From Leptospira sp. (GTDB lineage: Bacteria > Spirochaetota > Leptospiria > Leptospirales > Leptospiraceae): a stretch of DNA of 13,376 nucleotides. The notes below the pieces were generated by a model that was not told the DNA's origin, did not search any database, and saw nothing but the letters and a program-made list of their open reading frames with translations. The DNA lies in the NCBI GenBank assembly GCA_016742255.1, contig JACVCB010000050.1, positions 1 to 13,376 on the forward strand. The letters run 5' to 3'. This document shows positions 6,306-13,376 of the stretch, in pieces (the first letter of the stretch is position 1; each line of letters begins with the position of its first letter). The position numbers and the translations under genes are program-made.

Positions 6306-9300
6306 ATGTCAAAATCCAACCAACCACCCATCCTTCCGCCACTCGGCCCACAGGCCCAAGGTATGTATGATCCTGCCATGGACAAAGACTCCTGTGGTGT
6401 TGGTTTTATCGCAAATTATAAGGGCAAACGTTCCCGTGACATCGTAGACAAAGGGATCCGCCTCATGTGTAACCTTGAACACCGAGGTGCCGAAGGTGCT
6501 GATCCGAAAACGGGAGACGGTGCAGGGATTATGATCAACCTGCCAGATGCTTTTTTCCGCAAAAACCTACCCTTCACCCTTCCCAAAGAAGGTGATTACG
6601 CCGTTGGATTTTTATTCTTACCTCAAAATGCGGAAGTGAGAGCGGCCGTTGAAAACGTAATCGAAAAAATCATCATAGATGAAGGGGAAGAGTTCCTTGG
6701 TTTCCGCGATGTCCCAGTAAACAAAGAGTATGCGGGGGTTGTGGCTTCAAAAACCATCCCAGTCTTCAAACAAGTGTTCATCGGGAAAAAATCCAAAAAA
6801 ATCAAAACATCAGATGATTTTGAAAGAAAACTATTCCTTATCAGACGACTCATTGACAGACGAATTCGTGCAGAACTCAAACTTGATCGTTCCCAATACT
6901 ACGTACCTAGTTTTTCTTCCAGAACCATCGTTTATAAAGGGATGTTACTTGGAGACCAAGTCAAAAAATTCTACGAAGACTTAAAATCACCTGACCTCAC
7001 TTCGGCCTTCTGTTTGACACACACAAGGTTTTCCACAAACACCTTCCCTACTTGGGATTTAGCTCACCCTTACCGACAAATTGCTCATAATGGTGAGATC
7101 AATACGTTACGTGGGAATATGAACTGGATGGCAGCTCGCCAAATGGTCATGCAATCTCCGTTATACGGTGATGAACTCAAAAGAATGCTTCCTATCGTAA
7201 TGGAAGGCCAATCAGATACTGCAACTTTTGATACTGTTCTTGAACTACTTGTGATGGGAGGAAGGTCATTACCACACTCAGTGATGATGATGATCCCTGA
7301 AGCTTGGTCAAAAAACAAAGCGATGGACGCCGACAGACGTGCGTTCTACGAATACCACGCTACGTTTATGGAACCATGGGATGGTCCTGCTGCCATTGCG
7401 TTCACTGATGGAAGGATCATTGGAGCCACACTTGACCGAAATGGATTAAGACCTGCTCGTTATATCGTGACCAAAGATGATGAAGTGATCATGTCTTCTG
7501 AAGCAGGTGTTCTCAATTTACCACCAGAAGAAGTCCTTGTCCAAGACAGACTTCGCCCAGGAAGGATGCTCCTCATCGATATGGAAAAAGGACAAATCCT
7601 TGACGATGAAGAAATCAAAAAACAAATTTCTACTCAAAAACCATACCGCAAATGGGTAGAAGACAATATGATTCGATTAGGTTCTTTACCAGAACCTGAG
7701 AACGTAAAACAACCACAACACGAAACCATTTTAGAAAGACAAAGAGCATTTGGTTACACACACGAAGATGTGTTTACTCTCATCAAACCGATGGGTGTTT
7801 CGGGAGAAGAACCAGTTGGTTCCATGGGAGTGGATTCCTCTCTTGCTGTCCTCAGTGAAAAACCACAACCCCTCTATCGTTATTTCAAACAAAACTTTGC
7901 TCAGGTGACAAACCCTCCAATTGATCCAATCCGTGAAGAATTGGTGATGGAACTCACAACATATATTGGTCCAGAAGGGAACCTTCTTTCAGAAGAACCA
8001 GAACATGCCCATAGGCTTGAGTTGGAACACCCGATCCTTACGAACGAAGATTTTGAAAAGATCAAACAAATCAGTGAAGGGCATTTTAAAGCAAAAACCT
8101 TTGATATCCTTTTTGATCCTTCCAAAAAACATGATATGCGTAACTCACTCGATAGAGTTTGTGCAGATGCAGCAAAAGCGATCAGGGAACAAGGAGTAAA
8201 CCTCATCATCCTTACTGACCATGCAGTGGGAGAAAAAAAGGCCGCCATTCCTTCCCTACTCGCAGTTGCTGGACTCCACCACTACCTCATCCGTGAAGGC
8301 CTTCGCACAAAAGCAGGGATTGTTTTGGAATCTGGGGAACCAAGAGAAGTTGCCCACTTCGCATTGTTATGCGGATATGGTGCCAATGCCATTAACCCAT
8401 ACCTAGCATTCGAAACCATTGCTGATTTGTCTCTCCAAGGACTTTTACCAGAAGTTCCAAACTACAAAGATGCAAAGAAAAAATACATCAAATCCATTGG
8501 AAAAGGACTCTTTAAAGTATTCTCTAAAATGGGAATCTCCACATTACAATCGTATTGTGGTGCACAAATCTTTGAAGCAGTTGGACTTGATTCCGAACTT
8601 GTGAACACGTATTTTGCGGGAACACAATCAAGAATTGAAGGGCTTTCTCTTGAGATGTTGGAAGAAGAAACTGTCAGAAGGCACAAAGCTGCATATGACC
8701 CAACTTTTTTCCCTAACAACTTAGAACCAGGTGGAGTTCATTATTACCGTAAAAATGGAGATAGCCATCTTTACACTCCCATCACAGTTCATAAATTACA
8801 GAAAGCAACACAAGAAAACGATTACAAAACATTCAAAGAGTTTTCTGCTCTCATCGACAACCAAAACGAAAGAGCGATCACACTGAGAAGTTTGTTCCAA
8901 TTGGACTTTGATGGATCAAAGGCAATTCCAATCGAAGAAGTGGAATCGGTAAAATCCATTCTTAAACGTTTCCAAACGGGAGCGATGAGTCATGGTTCCA
9001 TTTCTTGGGAAGCACATACAACTCTTGCCATTGCCATGAACCGCATTGGCGCAAAATCCAATACGGGAGAAGGTGGAGAAGACCCAGTTCGTTTCAAAAC
9101 CCTTCCGAATGGAGATAGCATGCGTTCGGCGATCAAACAGGTGGCATCTGCAAGATTTGGTGTGACTATGGAATACCTCACCAATGCTGACGACATCCAA
9201 ATCAAGATGGCACAGGGCGCAAAACCAGGGGAAGGTGGACAGTTACCTGGACACAAGGTAGACAAATACATTGGATGGTTACGTTACTCCACACCTGGTG

Positions 9301-10883
9301 TAACACTCATCTCCCCTCCTCCTCACCATGATATTTATTCGATCGAAGATTTAAAACAGCTCATCTTCGATTTAAAAAACTCAAACCCAAGAGCTCGTAT
9401 CTCTGTAAAACTGGTTTCGGAATCAGGTGTAGGAACTGTAGCGGCAGGGGTTGCAAAAGCCCATGCGGATCATATCCTCATCGCAGGTCACGAAGGAGGA
9501 ACAGGAGCAAGTCCAATTTCTTCCATCCACCACGCAGGAACTCCTTGGGAACTTGGCCTTTCGGAAACCCACCAAACACTTGTTGCAAACGGATTACGTG
9601 ATCGTGTGTATCTAGCAGTGGACGGAAAACTCCTCACTGGAAAAGACGTGGTTGTGGGAGCTCTCCTCGGTGCAGAAGAGTTTGGTTTCTCCACTTCTGC
9701 ACTTGTCTCTGTTGGATGTATCATGATGCGTAAATGCCATCTCAATACATGCCCCGTTGGTGTTGCGACCCAAGATGAATTTTTAAGAAGTAAGTTCACA
9801 GGAAAACCTGAGTATGTTGTGAACTTTATGACCTTTGTTGCAGAAGAAGTTCGTGAGATCATGGCAAAACTTGGTTTCAGAACTTTCGAAGAAATGATTG
9901 GCCAAGTGGAAAAAATCAAATTCAAACGACCTCACCACCATTGGAAAGCTCGTGGACTTGACTTTAGCAAAGTGCTCCATAGACCAAACCCTGTATTCCC
10001 AACAGGTCTCTATCGTGCAAAAGAACAAAACCACCATTTGGATGAACAGATTGATAACGAACTCATTCGTAAATCCCTTGCAGCGATTGACCACAAACAA
10101 CCTGTAAAAATCCAAACATCGATTGTGAACTTAAACCGTTCTGTGGGAACGATGCTCAGCCATGAAGTCACTAAAAAATACGGTGTGGATGGACTAGCAG
10201 AAGATACAATCGACATTGAGTTTACGGGAACCGCAGGACAGTCGTTTGGTGCCTTTGTTACAAAAGGTATGACACTTCGCCTGGTGGGTGAAGGAAACGA
10301 CTATGTTGGGAAAGGACTTTGTGGTGGAAAACTTATCTTCCAAACTCCTAAAAATGCTCCTTACAAAGCAGAAGAAAACATCGTTATCGGTAACACATGT
10401 TTCATCGGTGCAACTAGTGGGCATGCTTATGTAAACGGTATGGCCGGTGAACGTTTCTGTGTGAGAAACTCAGGAGCTCATGTCATCGTGGAAGGAACGG
10501 GTGACCATGGTTGTGAATACATGACTGGGGGACGAGTGATCATCTTAGGTGAGATTGGTCGTAACTTTGCTGCGGGTATGTCAGGTGGAATTGCCTACCT
10601 CTGGGATCCAAAGAAAAACAAAGAAGCTCTCATCAACAAGGAAATGGTCGACTTAGATCCGTTAACTGAAGCGTCTGAAATTGCAGAAGTCAAAAAAATG
10701 GTGGAAGACCATAAAAAATACACTGGGTCCAAACGTGCAGAAGAAGTTCTAAACAATTGGAATGAAGTCGTAAAACAAATGATCAAAGTAATTCCGAGAG
10801 ATTATAAAAAAGCCTTAGAAAAAATGGCTTCTGAAAATGGATCGGAAAAACAAAAAACAGAGGGGGTAACAACTCGTGGGTAA
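6306..10883 (+). CDS. gltB: glutamate synthase (NADPH) large subunit
   Basis: A complete 1525-residue alpha subunit of bacterial GOGAT, the usual length. It releases ammonia from glutamine, channels it internally and forms glutamate from 2-oxoglutarate using electrons from GltD. Seen: a 29-residue leader followed by DKDSCGVGF (27-34), where Cys30 is the catalytic N-terminal nucleophile exposed by leader removal; class II amidotransferase domain about 30-440 ([53 protein letters not shown]); central domain about 480-790; FMN/2-oxoglutarate domain about 840-1210 with [20 protein letters not shown] (898-917), TGEGGEDP (920-927), the phosphate loop [10 protein letters not shown] (1060-1069) and the [3Fe-4S] cysteines Cys1138, Cys1144, Cys1149 (C-x5-C-x4-C); and the GXGXG beta-helix domain about 1260-1480 ([10 protein letters not shown] from 1308). 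Nothing is missing. The stop overlaps the start of gltD. Confidence 0.98.
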   Translation: MSKSNQPPILPPLGPQAQGMYDPAMDKDSCGVGFIANYKGKRSRDIVDKGIRLMCNLEHRGAEGADPKTGDGAGIMINLPDAFFRKNLPFTLPKEGDYAVGFLFLPQNAEVRAAVENVIEKIIIDEGEEFLGFRDVPVNKEYAGVVASKTIPVFKQVFIGKKSKKIKTSDDFERKLFLIRRLIDRRIRAELKLDRSQYYVPSFSSRTIVYKGMLLGDQVKKFYEDLKSPDLTSAFCLTHTRFSTNTFPTWDLAHPYRQIAHNGEINTLRGNMNWMAARQMVMQSPLYGDELKRMLPIVMEGQSDTATFDTVLELLVMGGRSLPHSVMMMIPEAWSKNKAMDADRRAFYEYHATFMEPWDGPAAIAFTDGRIIGATLDRNGLRPARYIVTKDDEVIMSSEAGVLNLPPEEVLVQDRLRPGRMLLIDMEKGQILDDEEIKKQISTQKPYRKWVEDNMIRLGSLPEPENVKQPQHETILERQRAFGYTHEDVFTLIKPMGVSGEEPVGSMGVDSSLAVLSEKPQPLYRYFKQNFAQVTNPPIDPIREELVMELTTYIGPEGNLLSEEPEHAHRLELEHPILTNEDFEKIKQISEGHFKAKTFDILFDPSKKHDMRNSLDRVCADAAKAIREQGVNLIILTDHAVGEKKAAIPSLLAVAGLHHYLIREGLRTKAGIVLESGEPREVAHFALLCGYGANAINPYLAFETIADLSLQGLLPEVPNYKDAKKKYIKSIGKGLFKVFSKMGISTLQSYCGAQIFEAVGLDSELVNTYFAGTQSRIEGLSLEMLEEETVRRHKAAYDPTFFPNNLEPGGVHYYRKNGDSHLYTPITVHKLQKATQENDYKTFKEFSALIDNQNERAITLRSLFQLDFDGSKAIPIEEVESVKSILKRFQTGAMSHGSISWEAHTTLAIAMNRIGAKSNTGEGGEDPVRFKTLPNGDSMRSAIKQVASARFGVTMEYLTNADDIQIKMAQGAKPGEGGQLPGHKVDKYIGWLRYSTPGVTLISPPPHHDIYSIEDLKQLIFDLKNSNPRARISVKLVSESGVGTVAAGVAKAHADHILIAGHEGGTGASPISSIHHAGTPWELGLSETHQTLVANGLRDRVYLAVDGKLLTGKDVVVGALLGAEEFGFSTSALVSVGCIMMRKCHLNTCPVGVATQDEFLRSKFTGKPEYVVNFMTFVAEEVREIMAKLGFRTFEEMIGQVEKIKFKRPHHHWKARGLDFSKVLHRPNPVFPTGLYRAKEQNHHLDEQIDNELIRKSLAAIDHKQPVKIQTSIVNLNRSVGTMLSHEVTKKYGVDGLAEDTIDIEFTGTAGQSFGAFVTKGMTLRLVGEGNDYVGKGLCGGKLIFQTPKNAPYKAEENIVIGNTCFIGATSGHAYVNGMAGERFCVRNSGAHVIVEGTGDHGCEYMTGGRVIILGEIGRNFAAGMSGGIAYLWDPKKNKEALINKEMVDLDPLTEASEIAEVKKMVEDHKKYTGSKRAEEVLNNWNEVVKQMIKVIPRDYKKALEKMASENGSEKQKTEGVTTRG
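10860..10866 (+). promoter_or_regulatory. strong ribosome-binding site for gltD inside gltB
   Basis: GAGGGGG ends 9 bases before the GTG at 10876 and lies within the last codons of gltB. It decides the GTG start of gltD, because no other start codon with such a site is nearby, and points to coupled translation of the two subunits. Confidence 0.75.
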
Positions 10884-12318
10884 ACCAACAGGATTTTTAG
10901 AATTTAAAAAAGAATACCTTCAAAAGATTGATCCGAAGGAAAGAGTTAAAAACTATAAAGAGTTTGAAAAACCTTTTCCTGAGGTTGTTGCCAAAGACCA
11001 AGGAGCTCGTTGTATGGACTGCGGGATTCCGTTTTGCCATGGCGACACGGGTTGCCCTGTGGATAACCTCATCCCTGAATTTAATGACTTTGTGTACCGA
11101 GGTCGCTGGAAAGAAGCTTGGGAAAATCTTTCGAAAACGAATAACTTTCCTGAGTTTACGGGAAGGTTATGCCCTGCTCCATGTGAGTCAGCTTGTACCC
11201 TTGGGATCATTGAGCCACCAGTATCCATCAAGTCCATTGAACGAACCATCATTGACCGTGCTTGGGAAGAAGGATGGGTCATCCCACAATCTCCTGTTTC
11301 TAAATCGGGAAAAAAAGTAGCAGTTGTTGGATCGGGACCAGCTGGTCTTGCCGCAGGACAACAGTTAGCTCGTGCAGGTCATACAGTGACAATCTTTGAA
11401 AAAAACGATCGCATTGGTGGCCTACTCCGTTACGGAATTCCAGATTTTAAAATGGAAAAAAGACACATCGACCGCCGAATGAAACAAATGGAAGCGGAAG
11501 GTGTTACTTTCAAAACCAATGTGAATGTTGGGGTTGATATTACCGCAAAACAATTATTAGCTGAATTTGATGCAGTTGTCCTTGCTTGTGGATCTGAAGT
11601 GCCGAGAGACCTGCCTGTAGAAGGTAGAAATCACAAAGGAATCCATTTTGCGATGGAGTTTTTGACAAAAAACAACAAACACGTCGCTGGTGATGCGATT
11701 GAAATCATCAATGCAAAAGACAAACATGTGATTGTGATTGGTGGTGGTGACACAGGTTCTGACTGTGTAGGAACATCCAACAGGCATGGTGCAAAGTCCG
11801 TCACTCAAATTGAATTATTCCCTGAACCTCCAAAAGATAGAGACAAATCCACTCCTTGGCCTTTGTATCCAAAGATGTACCGAACATCCACATCTCACGA
11901 GGAAGGTGTGAATCGTAAATGGGCAGTTTCGACAATGGGATTCAAAGCCAATGAAAAAGGTGAAGTCACTGCTATTTACGGATCGGAAGTCAAAGAAGAA
12001 AACGGAAAGTTCATCCCAGTTCCTGGAACCGAATTCGAATGGCCTGCCGACCTAGTCTTTTTAGCCATGGGATTTGTGAACCCTGTGAAAGAAGGTTTAC
12101 TTGCTGATTTACAAAAAGAAGGATTAGAACTTGATAATAGAGGGAATGTCAAAGCAGAATTTGGCACAAAAGCCGGATCCTTTGCAACCTCAGTTCCAAA
12201 AGTCTATGCTTGTGGAGATGTCAGACGAGGACAATCCCTGATTGTATGGGCAATTTCGGAAGGAAGAAAGTGTGCAGACCAAGTGCACCATTTTTTGACT
12301 TCAGAAGTAGAAGCTTAA
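10876..12318 (+). CDS. gltD: glutamate synthase (NADPH) small subunit
   Basis: A 480-residue beta subunit, usual length. It takes electrons from NADPH through FAD and [4Fe-4S] clusters to GltB. Seen: cysteine-rich N-terminal domain with [15 protein letters not shown] (46-60; Cys46, 49, 54, 60) and [13 protein letters not shown] (98-110; Cys99, 103, 107); FAD-binding Rossmann motif [19 protein letters not shown] (151-169) and [13 protein letters not shown] (181-193); NADPH-binding motif [11 protein letters not shown] (287-297); and the FAD-contact block [16 protein letters not shown] (445-460). The GTG start overlaps the last 8 bases of gltB and follows a strong ribosome-binding site. The related small proteins of other oxidoreductases (for example the dihydropyrimidine dehydrogenase or PreT type) are excluded by the gltB partnership and full-length match. 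No intrinsic terminator is visible in the 17 bases before the convergent small gene. Confidence 0.98.
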   Translation: MGKPTGFLEFKKEYLQKIDPKERVKNYKEFEKPFPEVVAKDQGARCMDCGIPFCHGDTGCPVDNLIPEFNDFVYRGRWKEAWENLSKTNNFPEFTGRLCPAPCESACTLGIIEPPVSIKSIERTIIDRAWEEGWVIPQSPVSKSGKKVAVVGSGPAGLAAGQQLARAGHTVTIFEKNDRIGGLLRYGIPDFKMEKRHIDRRMKQMEAEGVTFKTNVNVGVDITAKQLLAEFDAVVLACGSEVPRDLPVEGRNHKGIHFAMEFLTKNNKHVAGDAIEIINAKDKHVIVIGGGDTGSDCVGTSNRHGAKSVTQIELFPEPPKDRDKSTPWPLYPKMYRTSTSHEEGVNRKWAVSTMGFKANEKGEVTAIYGSEVKEENGKFIPVPGTEFEWPADLVFLAMGFVNPVKEGLLADLQKEGLELDNRGNVKAEFGTKAGSFATSVPKVYACGDVRRGQSLIVWAISEGRKCADQVHHFLTSEVEA

Positions 12319-12335
12319 ATTTTCAACAATCTAGC

Positions 12336-12521
12336 TTAAGGTCCACATTTGGAGCAAACTTTCTCGTAACAGGGATAATTTGTTTCCAATTGTGGATTCT
12401 GATTCATCTTCTCTTTTGCAAAAAAATTCTTGCCTAACTTCCAAATCGATAAAATCATAGGAGAGATTAATTGGAACGTAGCAAGTAACACTATAAAAAT
12501 TGTTAAGTAATATTCCAACAT
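12336..12521 (-). CDS. 61-residue membrane microprotein with C-terminal cysteines
   Basis: A short gene that reads as real although it matches no family I know. Seen: ATG at 12521 with a good ribosome-binding site AAGGGA (12534-12529, 7-base spacer); one hydrophobic helix (about 4-26) starting MLEYYLTIFIVLLATFQLIS; a basic, hydrophilic stretch with KLGKNFFAKEK (28-38); and a tail PCYEKVCSKCGP (50-61) with Cys51, Cys56 and Cys59 (C-x4-C-x2-C). The inferred form is a single-pass inner-membrane protein. A CxxC tail could bind metal or form a disulfide; this is speculation. It converges on gltD with 17 bases between stop codons and is divergent from the next gene, with only 11 bases between start codons. 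Against it: small size, no homologue recognised, and its ribosome-binding site overlaps the start codon of the opposite gene. Confidence 0.5.
   Translation of the reverse strand: MLEYYLTIFIVLLATFQLISPMILSIWKLGKNFFAKEKMNQNPQLETNYPCYEKVCSKCGP
12471..12497 (+). promoter_or_regulatory. weak promoter candidate for the coiled-coil gene
   Basis: TTGGAA (12471-12476) and TATAAA (12492-12497) stand 15 bases apart, shorter than ideal, and would start transcription roughly 30 bases before the TTG start codon at 12533. The element lies inside the opposite-strand small gene. AT-rich context makes chance matches likely. Confidence 0.22.
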
Positions 12522-12532
12522 TCGAGATTCCC

Positions 12533-13376
12533 TTGAAACTAATTGTAAAACAAATCGTAAAAATCGCAACACTTTTGGTACTCCTATCTACCAACGTCTC
12601 TGCAGAAAACATCCTCCTCAAAAAAGGAGGAACACTCAAAGGGAAAGTTGTAGAACAAGACCAATACAAGCTTAAAATCAGAAAAGAAGATGGAACCACT
12701 GTTGTTCTCAATAAAACTGAAATTTTAAAGGTCGTTTATAAAGACCAACTAACAGCTGCAGAGGAAGATAAACTCAGAAAAGCAGAAGAAGATAAAGAAC
12801 GTATCAAACGAGAAAAAGAAGAAGCGGCAAGACTCAAAAAAGAGCAGGAAGAAGCAGCTCGTTTGGAAAAAGAAAACGCTAAAAACAATGCAGCTTTAGA
12901 AGCAGAAGCAAAACGTAAACAAGAAGAAGACGCAAGGCTTGCGGAAGCAGAAAGGAAAAATCTGACCCGAGCAGGAGCAACGTGGCGATCAGCAGTTCTC
13001 CCAGGATGGGGACAATGGAAACAAGGAAGAAAAGTGCAAGCGATTGTTTACCCTTCCATCATTGCCATTGGACTCTTTTTTACATATGACAAACACCGCA
13101 TGTATCTCAATGCAAAAAGAGATTATAATAATTTAGATAATCCTTATACAACAAATGGACTCATCCGTGCTGCTTTCACACCACAAACGGCTGCTGTTTC
13201 TCCTGGAGAAGCTGTGGTTGCAAGCCAACTTGGGCCTTTTAAGGGCCAAAGGGAATCTGTAGAAAGGCACTACCAAGAAATGCAGTACATTGGGATTGCC
13301 ACCTTACTTGCGTATGCTTGGAACATCTTTGATGCATATTACTTCCACCCTACAGGTTCTGGACTCAGTATGGAAG
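12533..13376 (+). CDS. exported coiled-coil/DUF5683-like protein, truncated by window edge
   Basis: The first 281 codons of a gene that continues past the right edge. Seen: a TTG start giving a clear signal peptide, residues 1-24, with a likely cleavage after NVSA; a short beta-rich domain about 26-70 (LLKKGGTLKGKVVEQ, then LKIRKEDGTTVVLNKTEIL), a pattern found in other leptospiral exported proteins; a charged coiled coil about 73-142 rich in Glu, Lys and Arg, with a repeated 10-residue unit EEAARLKKEQ / EEAARLEKEN (97-116); and a membrane-associated region with WRSAVLPGWGQWKQGRK (151-167), a hydrophobic helix about 168-184, and YAWNIFDAYYF (261-271), matching the style of DUF5683 proteins. 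The frame is closed upstream by a stop at 12494-12496. The only other in-frame start is a TTG at 12500, which would spoil the signal peptide. Ribosome-binding sequence is weak (GAG, 6 bases before). Function unknown; envelope location is inferred. Confidence 0.82.
   Translation, partial: MKLIVKQIVKIATLLVLLSTNVSAENILLKKGGTLKGKVVEQDQYKLKIRKEDGTTVVLNKTEILKVVYKDQLTAAEEDKLRKAEEDKERIKREKEEAARLKKEQEEAARLEKENAKNNAALEAEAKRKQEEDARLAEAERKNLTRAGATWRSAVLPGWGQWKQGRKVQAIVYPSIIAIGLFFTYDKHRMYLNAKRDYNNLDNPYTTNGLIRAAFTPQTAAVSPGEAVVASQLGPFKGQRESVERHYQEMQYIGIATLLAYAWNIFDAYYFHPTGSGLSME

Noticed and set aside
9488..9925. A 145-codon minus-strand frame within gltB
   Set aside because: It covers the FMN and iron-sulfur region of gltB on the opposite strand; no ribosome-binding site or recognisable protein feature supports it.
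12312..12339. Direct repeat AGCTTAA 21 bases apart after gltD
   Set aside because: Seven bases in AT-rich DNA is within chance, and one copy is part of the stop codon region of gltD while the other is the end of the convergent small gene.
12612..12631. Hairpin TCCTCC / GGAGGA with an A-rich loop, next to an A6 run that might be a frameshift site
   Set aside because: It falls in the coding sequence for residues 27-33 of the exported protein, the downstream frame continues without interruption, and the Shine-Dalgarno-like part is downstream rather than upstream of the A run.
12331..12711. A 126-codon minus-strand frame overlapping the right-end genes
   Set aside because: It is in a different frame from the 61-codon gene and covers the start of the exported coiled-coil protein; the smaller frame has the better start signal and protein character.
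1..13376. CRISPR array, tRNA or rRNA gene, transposase, phage or toxin-antitoxin system
   Set aside because: I looked for regular repeats, terminal inverted repeats and characteristic protein motifs and found none; the gene content is mainly housekeeping.

Overview
The window looks like chromosomal DNA of a spirochaete of the genus Leptospira, more likely the saprophytic or low-virulence branch than L. interrogans. This is inference from gene content and style: AT-rich but not extreme DNA (about 40% GC by eye), GTG and TTG starts, a leptospiral type of N-terminal signal/lipobox, a TraB-family membrane protein, an orphan cheD next to an HDOD gene, a two-subunit glutamate synthase, and an exported coiled-coil protein of the DUF5683 kind. 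I see no rRNA, tRNA, insertion sequence, phage gene or CRISPR array. No stretch over 300 bases lacks a gene.

Left part (1-1815, minus strand): reading leftward, a TraB/PrgY-family membrane protein, then a small Cys/His-containing probable lipoprotein, then the first 31 codons of an exported His-rich protein that resembles the start of copper-storage (Csp, four-helix-bundle) proteins. The last two may form a small metal-handling unit that continues beyond the left edge.

Middle (1876-6130): from a 60-base divergent region a plus-strand operon runs cheD, an HDOD-domain gene and a shikimate kinase gene, with gaps of 5 and 24 bases. It converges on a minus-strand gene for a membrane-anchored TPM-domain protein with a Gly/Ser-rich tail. 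Divergent from that gene, 46 bases away, is a plus-strand gene for a four-helix membrane protein of unknown function.

Right part (6306-12318): gltB and gltD, complete and overlapping by 8 bases, encode NADPH-dependent glutamate synthase (GOGAT). This enzyme makes two glutamates from glutamine and 2-oxoglutarate and is the core of the ammonium-assimilation pathway with glutamine synthetase. All signature residues that I looked for are present.

Right end (12336-13376): a likely 61-residue membrane microprotein on the minus strand, and a truncated, TTG-started gene for an exported coiled-coil/DUF5683-like protein on the plus strand. The two start codons face away from each other only 11 bases apart, and the ribosome-binding site of one overlaps the start codon of the other.

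Most of the window is ordinary housekeeping DNA. The points most worth a second look are the microprotein with its interlocked divergent start, the possible copper module at the left edge, the CheD-HDOD pair in which the HDOD protein has lost its HD dyad, and the unknown membrane protein paired with the TPM gene.
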